This document shows, piece by piece, positions 20,332 through 35,273 of a stretch of 64,000 nt of DNA. The translations under genes were made by a program, and so were the position numbers. Numbering within the stretch: position 1 is the stretch's first letter; the number at the start of each line of letters is the position of its first letter. The DNA is taken from assembly GCA_036245525.1 (NCBI GenBank), contig BTPG01000004.1, positions 233,848,847-233,912,846 of the forward strand, read 5' to 3'. The notes under the pieces were generated by a model, which was not told the origin of the DNA, did no database searches, and was given only the letters and a program-made list of their open reading frames with translations. This stretch comes from Semisulcospira habei (lineage: Eukaryota; Mollusca; Gastropoda; Semisulcospiridae).

Positions 20332-22656
20332 ATGCTCAAAGACACAGTTGATCCAGCAGACTCCTCCCCTGAAACACTCTGGGAACAACTGAAAACTGCT
20401 ATTGTAAAATCTTCTGTGGAAGTCTTGGGCTTTGCTAGAAAGAGGAACAAAGACTGGTTTGACGAAAAGGACGTAGAGATCCAGGAACTTCTAGCAAAAA
20501 AAAGAGCCGCCCACCAGGCCCACCTAGCCCAGCCTTCCTGCCCTGTGAAGAAGTCTGCCTTCCGCCTCATCTGCAGCAGTCTCCAGCTCAAGCTTAGAGA
20601 GCTCCAGAACGAGTGGTGGTCCAGACTCGCACAAAGGACCCAGCTCTGCGCTGACAACGGTGACTACAGGGGCTTCTACGAAGCACTGAAAGCAGTGTAT
20701 GGCCCTAGGCACCTGGTACAAAGTCCCCTGCGAAGCGCTGATGGACAGGCACTCCTCACAGATAATACCTCCATCTTGAACCGCTGGTCGGAATACTTTC
20801 AGGACCTCTTCGGCGCTGAGCGCACTGTTCAAGAAACAGTCATCCTTCAAATCCCACACCTTCCACTAAAGGTTGAATTGGACGAATCGCCCACCGCCGA
20901 AGAGACCCTCACAGCCATCCACCAGCTCAAGAGTGGAAAAGCAGCAGGCATTGACGGAATCCCGCCAGAGATCTGGAAACATGGAGGCCCAGCACTGCAC
21001 AACAAGCTCCACGACCTCTTTCTCTGCTGCTGGGAAAAAGGAACACTACCAAAGGATCTCCGTGATGCAGTCATCATCACCCTGTACAAGAACAAAGGAG
21101 AGAAGTCTGCCTGCTCTAATTATCGTGGAATTACCCTGCTGTCCATTGCCGGGAAAATTCTCGCAAGGTTGCTCCTGAATCGGCTGGTACCTGCCATCGC
21201 TGAAGACCACTTCCCAGAAGACCAGTGTGGCTTCAGAGCCAATAGGAGTACCACCGACATGGTCTTTGTGCTGAGACAGCTTCAGGAGAAGTGCCGCGAG
21301 CAGAACAAAGGGCTGTACGTAACGTTTGTCGACCTAACAAAAGCGTTTGACACTGTGAGCAGGCAAGGTATGTGGCAGATCCTGGAGCGACTAGGCTGTC
21401 CCCCAAAGTTCCTCAACATGATCGTCCAGCTCCACGAGGACCAGCAAGGCCAGGTCAGACTAAACAGTGACCTCTCAGAACCATTCCCCATTCGCAACGG
21501 CGTGAAGCAAGGCTGCGTGCTGGCACCGACCCTCTTCACCATCTTCTTCAGCATGATGTTGAAGCAGGCCACAGTGGACCTCGACGACGACGACGCAGTG
21601 TACATCAGGTATCGTCTCGATGGCAGCCTGTTCAACCTCAGACGACTGCAGGCCCACACGAAAACCCTAGACCAACTGATTTGTGAGCTGCTCTTTGCTG
21701 ATGACGCTGCCCTCGTTGCACACACAGAGAGAGCCTTGCAGCGCATTACGTCCTGCTTCGCAGATGCCGCCCAGCTCTTTGGACTTGAGGTCAGTCTGAA
21801 AAAGACAGAGGTCCTTCATCAGCCGGCACCCAAGGAAGAGCATCGCCCTCCCCACATCACCATCGGCGAGTCCGAACTGAAGTCTGTACACCAATTTACC
21901 TACCTTGGCTGCATCATCACGTCAGACGCCAAGCTGGACAAGGAGCTGGACAACAGGCTGGCAAAAGCGAACAGTGCTTTCGGGCGACTATTCAAGCGGG
22001 TGTGGCACAATCAACAGCTGAAAAAAGGCACCAAGATCAGCGTGTACAGAGCTGTCGTCCTCACCACCCTGCTGTACGGTTCCGAGTCCTGGGTCCTCTA
22101 CCGCAACCAACTACGACTCCTCGAACGCTTTCACCAGCGCTGCCTGCGTACCATCCTCAGCATTCACTGGAGTGACTATGTCACCAACGTCGAGGTCCTT
22201 GAACAGGCGGAAACTGTAAGCATCGAGGCTTTGCTGCTGCGGACACAGCTTCGCTGGGCGGGGCACGTCTCCAGGATGGAGGATCATCGCCTACCCAAGA
22301 TCACTCTGTTCGGCGAGCTCGCCACTGGACACCGAGACAGAGGGGCACCAAAGAAGAGATACAAAGACGGTCTCAAGAAGTCACTTAGTGCCTGCCAAAT
22401 CGACCACCGCCAGTGGTCTTCGCTTGCTGCGGACCGTGACACCTGGCGCTCCACCATTCACAAGGCAGCCGTCTCCTTTGAGGACTCTCGCAGAGCTAAC
22501 CTTAAGGACAAGCGGCTCAGAAGAAAAAACAGAGCTGTCGTAACTCAGAACCCTGACCAGACCTTCCCCTGCAGCCACTGCGGTCGTACCTGCCTGTCCC
22601 GGATTGGCCTCCGCAGCCACGAAAATGCCTGCAGACGACGTGGGCAAGCCCTATAG
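20332..22656 (+). pseudogene. LINE reverse transcriptase frame
   Basis: 774 codons from the first ATG of the frame, though the true frame continues upstream into the endonuclease. The order is linker, fingers (N-Y-R-G-I-T-L-L-S-I-A-G-K), palm (V-D-L-T-K-A-F-D; N-G-V-K-Q-G-C-V-L-A-P; F-A-D-D-A-A), thumb (F-T-Y-L-G-C-I-I; Y-G-S-E-S-W) and a C-terminal C-S-H-C-G-R-T-C finger. No internal stop is seen. The LINE is blocked only by the frame break upstream, so it is young or recently active. Confidence 0.85.
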
Positions 22657-22829
22657 AATCTTCGTTCGCGAAGTCAAGCCAAGAGAGAGAGACATATAGT
22701 CAGACGTGGGTATGTATAATACCTTATTTTAAGCACTAAACATAATCATGCACATTCATTTGTTGTGTCTAGTGAGCAATGACAGTTTATTTTAATTGAC
22801 TTCATTATTGTTTTTGTTTCTGTTTTCAG

Positions 22830-23050
22830 TATCAGCCAAGACATGCTGACACGCCTCTCAAAGCATTACCAGGCAGAGGGACTGATGCCAACATGACAAA
22901 AGGCTGTTGGGCAAAAGAACAACACCCTCAGCCTGATGATCCACGACACAGCCCGCATGGTGCGCTTCATAAAATACAACTTTGCATAGGACAACGAGAA
23001 GCTTGAATGGGATCAAGTCTGTTGGACGCTTCAGGTTCAGTCGCCAGCAT
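22830..23050 (+). pseudogene. Second exon of the decayed gene, with stops
   Basis: After the acceptor ttctgttttcag one frame reads M-L-T-R-L-S-K-H-Y-Q-A-E-G-L, then a stop, then N-T-L-S-L-M-I-H-D-T-A-R-M-V-R-F-I-K, and another stop. The pattern of conserved-looking blocks with stops suggests a dead gene. It lies just beyond the LINE that separates it from 18133-18308. Confidence 0.35.
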
Positions 23051-23320
23051 CCTGTAAAGGTGTTTTACTAGATGACCATCATTAACGCTAAAGAGGAGAA
23101 GGTACTGGCTGTTCCTGGCTATGTTGTTCAACTTACCCGCATGCAGCCATCATACAAGCTCCAGGACTTTCCAGAGACGTACAGCAGTAACTGTTTCAAA
23201 ACATTCAAGACTACGCCCGAGACATTGTGTGCCTTCCTCCCTCGCGGCTTATTTCTAGTGTGCAAAGACTACTGTGTCTGGTTACTGTGCTTGTGTGGTT
23301 ACTGTGCTTGTGTGGTGTAG

Positions 23321-24246
23321 TGTGCTTTGCTTGAGTGGATAATTGGATACTGAAGGGGATGTATTTGGTGAAGTGGTATGCTGCCTGCAATACGTGAGGA
23401 CTTTCCTTTTTACATTTCTTCTGCAAACTGTAAGTAAAGATTGTGTTGTTGTTTTTTAAAGTTGTTGCAGGATTACTAATTTATATTGGAAATACTAATA
23501 ATCAGTTTGTAGATTTGACTTTTTAGCTTTTGTGACTTTATTTTGCAGGGTAGTAGTAGTAAATAGCATTTATTTCAGTCTAGGACAACAGGCAGCGGAC
23601 TGCGACTTCTGTTTTGCATGCTTTTAAGGATAATTTCTGTCTAGTGTCCTTTTCAGTTTGAATCAGTCATAAGTGGGTACAAATGACAAACAATGAAATA
23701 AAGTGATTGGCAAATTCATAAATTGGATGTAAATTGTATTCAGTCTTTGTAATGATGGTTTTTATTTTGCCTTGGTGATTGTGGTTTTCACGTTCCTTGA
23801 ACGCGTCCGCAATCTAATTTTAGATAACATTTGCCACTAAATAAGAGTGCTACACAGCATTTTCATACATGTTCTGCCTAAATATATTATAGCAATATAC
23901 TTTTATGCTCAAACAGAATTGAAATTATTTATGCCTTGAGTTTGATAGCAAAATGTGAAAATGCATTTTCCCCCAAATCTGTCATGTTTACATTAGGTAT
24001 GGCACTTTTGGGGGCTATTTATCACAAGATCCTGACTAGCTAGCAACTTAATGTGAGGTTTTACACATAGTGATGGACTTACTGAACCACCATGTAAAAT
24101 ATCAGGTTGATTGGTTGACTTTGAACCCCCGTTGCTAAGGTAGGTGTGCAAGACATGCACACGGAAACTTTGCAGGCTGTTTTCTCAAAATGGCCACCGG
24201 TGCATTTAACAACTTTAAACCATAATAACTTCTAGTTCTACGATTT
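23321..24246. other. AT-rich non-coding stretch
   Basis: No gene or repeat was recognised. It contains a short repeated 'gttactgtgcttgtgtgg' at 23281-23315. Confidence 0.35.
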
Positions 24247-24365
24247 TTGCACTACAGCATTCATTCATATATCAAATTAATCAGCAAGCTCTGTACATTT
24301 CAGAAATGTATATATCTCAAAACACCCAAAATGCAAGTTAAGACTGATTTCGTGAGAGAGGGTCA

Positions 24366-24368
<3 letters not shown>

Positions 24369-24442
<74 letters not shown>

Positions 24443-24456
24443 GTGTGTGTGTGTCC
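24369..24456 (+). repeat. (TG)n microsatellite at the copy breakpoint
   Basis: It corresponds to 55540-55605 in copy 2, where the 6.8 kb block is missing. Confidence 0.95.
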
Positions 24457-24599
24457 GTGCGTGCGTGATTGCGAAGGTGTGTGTGCGTGCGTTCGTCCGT
24501 GCGTGAAGGCAGGCGGGTATGCGGGCGTACGCGAGTATGACACAAGACAAATATTGCAGATTTAGAATATATACATATTCAGGTTCTAATAGTGTCTCA

Positions 24600-25322
24600 G
24601 TAGAACAACTGTCGTTGTTTTCATCCCTACGTCACACGACAAATTTCTTTAGCGCAAACTGTACCACATGACCGAGCTACAAAAACCCTTGTAGCGACAA
24701 ATGGCGGACTTCTTGTAGCTCTCTTTGTGACGCGTCTTGGATGCGCGTTTGGATCTTTAAAAGATCACCAAAACGTTCTATAGTAAAAAGTTATTTAGTG
24801 TTGTTCGAAACAACAATCACACCACTGGAGATGGCAACGTCATGAAATATTTTAAACTGTTTTCCTCCCTACGTCACACGACCAGTCACTTTAGCGCAAA
24901 CCGGCCGTACCATGTGACCGTGATATAAAAACCCCTGTAGCGGAAAATGGCGGAATTTTTGTAGCCCTCTCTATGACGCGTTATGGCCTCGTTTTCGAGT
25001 CTTGATACCAACTCGGTTCGACGAAACAGCAGAAAAAAAACGCACTAAAGTAGTGCTATTTGACACAATACACATCCTCTACCTTATTTCTTACGAAGTG
25101 AGGACCCAACGTAAACAACATTTCACCACTAATTACACAACGCAAATAGCAAAAAGCCTTCGCCAAATCCATCGCAACGCCATGCACCGAGCATGTTCAA
25201 AGTGCAGGAAACAACCGAACAAAAATAGCTTTCGAGTTATTTTTAACCAATCAGAGACAGCAAATACAGCATACGTTGTAAAGAACACACTGACGTCTGC
25301 TCAGCCGGCAGATTTCAATATT
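24600..25322. repeat. Tandem ~240-bp repeats with 'ACGTCACACGACC' and 'AAATGGCGGA'
   Basis: cctacgtcacacgac plus a following segment to 'aaatggcgga' occurs at about 24624 and 24870. Copy 2 has three (about 55779, 56021 and 57166) because a 1.15 kb block is duplicated there. CRE-like ACGTCA and YY1-like ATGGCGG motifs recur. The short frames here (such as 25002-25403) shift between copies and are not credible genes. Confidence 0.5.
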
Positions 25323-26345
25323 ACCAATGTTACGATTGTGGTTGTGTTGTCCTGTGAGAGCATGCATATGTTAATCGTAAGAAACTATCCAATATTTATT
25401 TGAGCTATCATGGTTACGATTCACGTACCTTTTTAGTAAGATTTTCTTTCGTTCGCGTGTAGAGCGGAATTCGCTTTGTTATTATGCTAAGTTTAACCGG
25501 AAGCTTCTAGAAAAGTCGCACGGAGAATAGCGGTCGATCTTTGTTTTGCGTAGATTCGCGGAGTATAGATTAGAACCTTCGAGAAGGTCGCGCTGTCTTG
25601 TGACCGCGTACGTGTGTCGTCAGAAGAGTAAGAAACATTTCGCTACATTGTATAGTCATAGTTGTTTACTGTGCGCGTGAAGTTGGCAGCCAGTCGGTAT
25701 GTTTTTTTTTAAAGATTGTGAAACTTCTGGAAAGGTCCCGGCTAGGTCGTGAACTGCCTTCCATACTTTTGGGTGACATCATTACACACTAGGATTTGGT
25801 GCTGAAATTAGTAGCCGAATTTTTGTAGCCTATTATAGTTATTCTAGAAAATTCTTTCTTTATTAATATTTATAAGTTTCAGTTACGTGTTTCGTTTTGA
25901 TTCGTTGCATTGTATGATTTTCTTGGATTATTCTAGAAATTTGTTGCACTATAAAAGATTGGTGTTGGGAAGCACATTCGTACATTGTCTTGCATTGTCA
26001 GTTGTAGAGACACGCAGTTTATCGTAGGTACGTGACCCGTATAGGGTGTACATTGTGAGAGACGCAGCGTAACGGTGGTGTACGTTGTATGAGAAACTTT
26101 GTGTCGCCAGTGTGGACATTTGCAGAAGAGACATTGTATCAGTGTTTGTGCATTTGGAGATGCATTGTGTGGAGATCGCATCGCTGAATTAAAATATTGT
26201 TGAAACTCTTACTCCAGTATTGTCTACATTCTTAAGTCACGTGTGACGGGCTGCAGCTGAATGAAGTTTATTTAAAAGAACCTTACGTGCGTGCGTCTGG
26301 TGTGTTTATCATACTACGACTACGACTCAACCACGTAACAACCAA
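25323..26345. mobile_element. Solo LTR 1 with 5-bp target duplication (copy 1 only)
   Basis: The LTR is 25328-26340, TGTTACGATTG to CACGTAACA, with short inverted termini TGTTAC/GTAACA, flanked by ACCAA at 25323-25327 and 26341-26345. It contains a TATA-like ctataaaag near 25949. Copy 2 has the empty site with one ACCAA near 57610. No internal retroelement genes are present, as after LTR-LTR recombination. Confidence 0.8.
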
Positions 26346-26776
26346 CATGCTACGATTCCAACAAAGTACCGAACAACAAATTCAAGAACTAAAACAAAAC
26401 TACGCACCCACACACACGATAAAATCTAACAACACGGCAGTTAACACTCTTCGTGATTACCTCAAAGAAACTAAGCAAGATCAGTGTTGATTTCGATTGT
26501 TTGAAAACAAAAAACTGAATGCGGTCCGTTCACTATCTGACCTCATGTGAACGCTGTAAAATGAAATCTTACCTTAAAATCCCTCTCAGCACCAGTCCTG
26601 CTGTCAACAACAAGCGGTCATTGGTATTCCTTTGCAGATATCCAAACGCACATGGGAATTTAGAATAAACAATGACAATGTGCTTCACACTCGAAGCATC
26701 CCTTTCAAAAGCACAAGGCGCCATGCTAACACGAACATGCTCTCACAAGGTCAAAAGCGGATTCCTTAATGTCAAA

Positions 26777-28036
26777 GTTCTTGTGATGAAACTCTACGCT
26801 CACGCATAGGGTTCACACAGTGGGTTTAATACGGTACAGTTTTTGGTAGCGGTTTGTTTTATGTCGATAGTCCGTGAGGCCCGTGGTCCACGTGGAATCT
26901 TTAAGAAACGTTTAGCACGGGGAGTTTTACTGAGTTTTAGGCAAGAGCTCAGTCTGTCAGATGTCTAAATAAGTTAGTACGGGCTTTACTGTCAGTGTAG
27001 ACAGACGTGCGTGAGATACCTTAGCCCGTATTCCAAGACTCTGAAACCTAGAATTCAGGTATGTTTTTTACGTATTATTGATGGTTACTGCGTTAAAGAT
27101 AGTATGCGCTAGTAGGAGTTAATTCGGTTGTATAGCGTTGTCTGGTTTGGTTCAGTTATGTGAGTTTGGAATTCATTGAGGCAACCGGTGTTTTCAGTCT
27201 GAGACAGTTATTTACCGAGCTGGATAACTAGGAAATGTGAGGTGTGTATGCCAAGTCGTTATGAAGGTAGTACGTGGTTAAGTATAGTCTTTTCCAGCGT
27301 ATGGAATAACGTATAGCGAGAGTGTTAGGTTATAGTCTGTTTCAAGGTAGTGACAGAGTTATGGGGTGTTACGAAAGTAGTTCGGGTTATGAAACACGTG
27401 TGTGTGTGTGAATGAACGTGTGAGTTATTTGTATCAGCCAGGTTACGTAATGTATCTCATATTATCCAATATGTGTGTGTGTTTAGCAAGTGTTACGATT
27501 TAGGACTTTATTATTGTTCAGAGTGCTTGTCTGAGTTTGGAGCGACGGACGCCGAGAAGTCAGTCACCAGGGACCTATTGCGAGGTCATCTTTTCATCTC
27601 TTCACTCAGAGAGTGAGCGACCGATGCCGAGACACCCGGGTCACAGTGAGGACTGCGCTATACGGTACGAGCTACGAGGACGTCCACGGTACGAGAGACG
27701 GGACGACTCGGGAGCATACAACAAAGGACTTGCACGCCTACACGTGAAAAGGACTGAACGTAACCGGGCGAGAACACCAAACAGGTTGGAGTGTGAGAGA
27801 CTACTACCTAGCCTGGCATTGATATTGTGTATGTGGATGTGATGTTGAGATGCTGGTAGTGGGGAAGGTGTGGTGTACATAGTTGTGATAATCTTTTCGT
27901 TTCTTTTATTATTTGTTAAAAACGTCGTCGTTAGTAAGAAAGCCCGTGAGTTGAGGTTTAATGCGTGAATGCGTCCGTCTGAGTCAGTGGCGGTGTATGC
28001 GTCTGTTGTGCGAGAGTCTGCGTGCGTTACAGTTCT
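26777..28036. mobile_element. Solo LTR 2 with 5-bp target duplication (copy 1 only)
   Basis: 26782-28031 runs TGTGATGAAAC to GTGCGTTACA (TG...CA), flanked by GTTCT at 26777-26781 and 28032-28036. Copy 2 is continuous across the site near 58048 (caaagttcttaattt). The 1250-bp length and TG/CA ends fit an LTR. Its ends are unlike solo LTR 1. The small open frames inside are unlikely to be real. Confidence 0.75.
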
Positions 28037-28305
28037 TAATTTTTCTGAGTCACACAGCAAACAAGAAGCACTCTTCTGTGTGACTGTCATACTTTGACGA
28101 CCTTTTGTAGGCATTGCAGCTTGAAACATTCTGTACACAAGCCAGAATAAACTTTTTACTCTCGACGTTAGCGCTTTACGCAGAGTCATGCTACGTCACA
28201 CTCTGTCTCGCAAGGGAATGGGAATCCCTGGCAGAACATGTATATTCAATGGGATCACGTATCCGTAAGAGAAGCGGGCTTCGTCAACTGGATTTTTTCT
28301 CAAGA

Positions 28306-28492
28306 ATACACGGAGGAATGAAAACAAATACGTTATTGGTCGGAGGGTTCGCTGCACGGACCCTTGTAGGACTGAGGGAGGTCAAAGGAATCATTATACC
28401 CCTCGTGCCTTCGGCCTTCGGGGTACAATGATTCCTTTGACCTCCCTCCGTGTAGCGAACCCCTCCGATCAATAACTTATATTACGTCATAA
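28306..28492 (+). mobile_element. Long foldback MITE 1 (copy 1)
   Basis: ttattggtcggagggttcgc at the left faces gcgaacccctccgatcaata at the right, with a long inner palindrome (gggaggtcaaaggaatcatt and its complement). It has a unique loop near 28410 and no coding capacity. Confidence 0.7.
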
Positions 28493-28589
28493 GTCTATTA
28501 TGTATAAATGTATATTCCTTTGACGTCAGTCATGTCTGGTGTGATCTAGTTCGGAAGATTTCTTCTTGATTTCTCTTACAAAAATTGTG

Positions 28590-28817
28590 GAGGAATGAAA
28601 ACAAATACGTTGTTGGTAGCAGGGGCTTACAAAAATTGTGGAGGAATGAAAACAAATACGTTGTTGGTAGCAGGGGCTTGCTGCATGGACCCTTGTAGGC
28701 CTTCGGGAGGTCAAAGGAACCATTGTACCCCTCCGGCCTTCGGGGTACAGTGGTTCCTTTGACCTCCCTCAGGCCTACAAGGGTCCGTGTAGCAAACCCC
28801 TGCTACCAATAACTTAT
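28590..28817 (+). mobile_element. Long foldback MITE 2 (copy 1)
   Basis: gttggtagcaggggcttgct faces agcaaacccctgctaccaat, with the same inner design as MITE 1 (ggacccttgtaggcc, gggaggtcaaaggaaccat). A partial duplication of the left flank (acaaaaattgtggaggaatg) precedes it. Confidence 0.7.
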
Positions 28818-29025
28818 ATTATACAATATAATATGCAGAGCTCAGCTGACGTGCATTGTCTTCAGGTGGTACAGAACAAATACGTATCAGGTTCAGATTG
28901 AGTCAGGTAGGATAGCCGTAATAATAAACGCATTTAACAGAGATTAACTGATGTGATGGAGATCTTGTGAACTTTGTTGTTAGTTTATGAACTTTCTTGA
29001 TTATTCTTCATGGGCTAGTTGTTAC

Positions 29026-29350
29026 TTAACCCCTACACTGCCAGCGGACGTAGATTGTGTTTATGAAATCATCGTTAATTCAGCGTCAGAGACCCCAATC
29101 CGTCCGAGAAACGTGAATACAAAGGATACAACTAGTGTCAAGCGGTGCGAGAAACGCGGATACAAAAGATACAAAGAAGTGTCAAGCCGTCCGAGTAACG
29201 TGGATACAAAAGATACAAAGAAGTGTCAAGCCGTCCGAGAAACGTGGATACAAAGTACTGTCAGCAAGAGGTATAGATCCTTATGAGCCCCCGCAATTGA
29301 GGGGGCTCATGAGGATCTATACCTCTTGCAGTAGGGTGGTGTTCAATTGC
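29026..29350 (+). mobile_element. TTAA palindromic MITE, copy E, with internal 44-bp repeats
   Basis: It starts TTAACCCCTACACTGCCAGC. Before the hairpin (29267-29331) a 44-bp segment (cgtccgagaaacgtggatac...gtcaagc) is repeated about three times plus a partial. The right terminus is missing. It ends about 95 bp before the TRIM-like start codon, so it may be part of that gene's promoter or leader. Confidence 0.7.
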
Positions 29351-29423
29351 TGATGATTCATGGACTTTGTTGCTTGCTGTTGCTTCATGGACTTTATTGC
29401 AGGCTGTTGCTGGTCAGTACAGG

Positions 29424-29431
29424 TGACGTCA
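29424..29431 (+). promoter_or_regulatory. CRE-like palindrome upstream of the TRIM-like start
   Basis: TGACGTCA, the full CREB/ATF consensus, lies 13 bp before the ATG and is kept in copy 2 (about 59450-59457). It would sit in the 5' leader, so a promoter role is only suggested. No clear TATA box was seen nearby. Confidence 0.35.
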
Positions 29432-29444
29432 CTCAGGTCCAGTA

Positions 29445-33153
<3,709 letters not shown>

Positions 33154-33264
33154 CTCGACAGTGGCACACACACCGTTTACTCCTTACTGAACTATACATA
33201 CATTGTGTAGTGTAGTCAACGTGATTCAATGTCGCCAGAAAATCCACTCATGACGGTTTGCACC

Positions 33265-33379
33265 TTAACCCCTTGACTGCCAAGAAAAGTGAACACGACC
33301 TAAGCACAAGAGACATAGATCCTCATGAGGCCACGCAGTTGCGGAGGGCTCATGAGGATCTATGCCTCTTGCTGCTATG
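33265..33379 (-). mobile_element. TTAA palindromic MITE, copy G, truncated and reversed
   Basis: It begins TTAACCCCTTGACTGCC followed by aagaaaagtgaacacg, the reverse complement of the right part of other copies, so it is inverted. The hairpin at 33307-33373 is kept; the other terminus is missing. It lies 112 bp after the TRIM-like stop codon. Confidence 0.65.
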
Positions 33380-33660
33380 ACTTTTATCCACGTTACTCAG
33401 ATGGTGTGGGGTTTTTGGCTTTGAATTAACGAATATTGCAGATCCGCACTCTACGTCATATCACGTTACTCAGGGTGGGTTTTGGCTGAATTACGATATT
33501 GCAGATCCAGTTAGTCAGGGATTATTGATATTTACATGTTTTGAAATTATCGCACGTGCGTGAGGCTTGAGGGTTGTTGTCTTTGCTCGCTCCCCTTCAT
33601 TCGCCGTGTTTAATACCGGTATTTGCTTAGTATTTAGTATGAAAGTCATATTTTAGAGCG

Positions 33661-33764
<104 letters not shown>

Positions 33765-33847
33765 GTCTTAGTACCTGACATCAAGACAAATTGCAATGTT
33801 TTATTGCTTTTTTACTGGAAACCTGTGGCAATAAACTATCTTATCTT

Positions 33848-34010
33848 ATTTTGTTGCGGAGACACTACGGCTATGCTGTTACAAGTTGGCAAAGGGCAGA
33901 ATGTTGTCATTATTGTTAATGTTGAGGAGACACTACAGCTTTGTTTTTACTTGGCAAAAGGCAGTATGTTCATTATTGTTGTGGAGACACAACAGCTATG
34001 CTGTTAATTG
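33848..34010 (+). repeat. Minisatellite of ~55-75 bp (GGAGACACTACAGCTATGC)
   Basis: Three degenerate units with ggagacac, gctatgctgtta, ggcaaaaggcag and ttcattattgttg. Related units are at 63909-64000, and a solitary piece near 34395. Confidence 0.6.
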
Positions 34011-34529
34011 GCTGGTTGTTGGTTGTACATTGCTTAACGTTCCGACAGCAACAAAACTTTCTCAGGACGTACCTGCACTGCTTGTGGAAAAAACAACAAC
34101 AACAACAACAACAACAAAAGAATAATGAATGTATGTCGCCAGCCGGTCTAATACGCTAAATAAACCTAAGACCATTTAGCAACACACATCCAATATCCAA
34201 AGAGCTACAGGCAGCGCAGACAGTAGGGAGAGTTTGAAAAAGGAAATACAGGTAAATGGACCAAGGGTAGACAGAAACACATGCCCCAGAATAGAGGGGA
34301 AAACCCAACCTGTGGGGCTGGCCAGAGTGACCCTGGGAACTAAAAAGTAGTTAACCCCACCCAAGTCACCCATGGCAGACCAGGGAGGGGGTTGTTACTT
34401 AGCAAAAGGCAAAATGTTCATTATTGCGAAAAGCGAGAGTTCTATTGTTATACGATACAAAGCTCGCTTTTCCCAAAATTTGGATATACTGGTTTTTGCC
34501 AAATAACGAATAGCAGAGCTGAAGATGCA

Positions 34530-34620
34530 TTTTTCGTGATAGTTCAAGGATTGTGCCAAATCACCTTTGCGCCTTTTCAGGTGAAATCTAATCTGGCACT
34601 ACCCTTGAACTGCCATAGCC
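34530..34620 (+). mobile_element. Diverged foldback MITE, same family
   Basis: gatagttcaaggattgtgcc pairs with ctggcactacccttgaactg. It lies in the copy-1 stretch not yet reached in copy 2. Confidence 0.45.
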
Positions 34621-34719
34621 GAGCGTAATCTTACAAATCTGACACACAGTCTTTATAGACGACTCCCATGTTTACATTCCTATATATCAAGAACATGTTT
34701 TTGTTATTGTTGTTTTTTA

Positions 34720-34785
34720 CCCTTTGTCTGTCGGTAGCTCTTTTCCTGCAGGAATCATCGCGACACAAAGCGTTACCGACAGCCA
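34720..34785 (+). mobile_element. Hairpin MITE, CTGTCGGTAGC family
   Basis: ccctttgtctgtcggtagct faces gcgttaccgacagcc. A better copy is at 50499-50587 in copy 2. Confidence 0.5.
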
Positions 34786-35019
34786 CATGATTTGTGTTGT
34801 TACTTTCAAGATCACTATTATTATTCTATTATTGATCACCAGCAGGTGCATATAAAGGAGGGGGGACTTGGGCGTGTTGGGTTAGGGGTGGGGGGTGACG
34901 ACGAGTGGTTGTGAACAAAGACAATGAATAATGTCATTATTTTTACACTTTACACGATAACCCAAAGTGGCTGACACGTGTCAAGCATTCTGAACTTCAT
35001 TTATTTCTCTTGGTGTTGT

Positions 35020-35130
35020 TGTTTGTTTCTTTGTTTGTTTGTTGGGCTGTTGTTTTTGTTTGTTTGTTTGTTTGTTTGTTGGGCTGTTGTTTTTGTTTGT
35101 TGTTTGTTTTTATTTGTTTGTTTTTTGTGT
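35020..35130 (+). repeat. (TTTG)n-rich tract
   Basis: Irregular TTTG and TGTTT runs, interrupted by a duplicated 'ttgggctgttgtttttg'. Confidence 0.85.
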
Positions 35131-35273
35131 TTATGTTGGTGTGATCCAGAAATAGGGAGGAACCACTGTGGAACCCCCAGGACTCGCCTGCAATAATTAC
35201 CGTTGCTGTTGCTGTAAACAGTTTGAAGTTCGTCTCCATGTCAGACTGTGTGCTCTATTTGTATAACATTACA

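Larger units (their letters stand above)
18645..22689 (+). mobile_element. Near full-length APE-type LINE with a tRNA-like 5' end
   Basis: It is flanked by acatatagtcaga at 18632-18644 and 22690-22702. The first about 105 bp match the tRNA/SINE head (gtggcgcagtggttaagg, ggtgcgaggttcgatacc, tctggtaagtgtcaccgt). A 5' leader leads to an APE endonuclease (ATG 19427; W-N-I-R, S-E-V-R, G-D-F-N-A-R, T-D-H-R). The frame shifts at the GGGG/CCCC run near 20250. The reverse transcriptase frame (to 22656) has F-V-D-L-T-K-A-F-D-T-V near 21330 and F-A-D-D-A-A near 21695, then a C-x2-C-x12-H-x4-C zinc-finger-like tail. The 3' end is gttcgcgaagtcaagccaag plus (GA)n. Clade not certain. Absent from copy 2. Confidence 0.9.
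17528..24368. other. 6.8 kb block present only in copy 1
   Basis: Copy 2 passes from 'ggccgacta' (55534) straight into the (TG)n that corresponds to 24369. The block holds a decayed gene fragment, a (TG)n array, a nearly complete LINE and low-complexity flanks. A deletion in copy 2 ending in the TG tract is the simplest reading, because much of the block is not an obvious mobile element. Confidence 0.6.
34011..35019. other. Unassigned copy-1 spacer with short repeats
   Basis: Contains (AAC)n at 34091-34120, the foldback at 34530-34620 and a hairpin with CTGTCGGTAGC arms at 34720-34785. No gene was recognised. Confidence 0.4.

Noticed and set aside
27537..28189. Open frames on both strands
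   Set aside because: They lie within the solo LTR 26782-28031 and have no recognisable domain.
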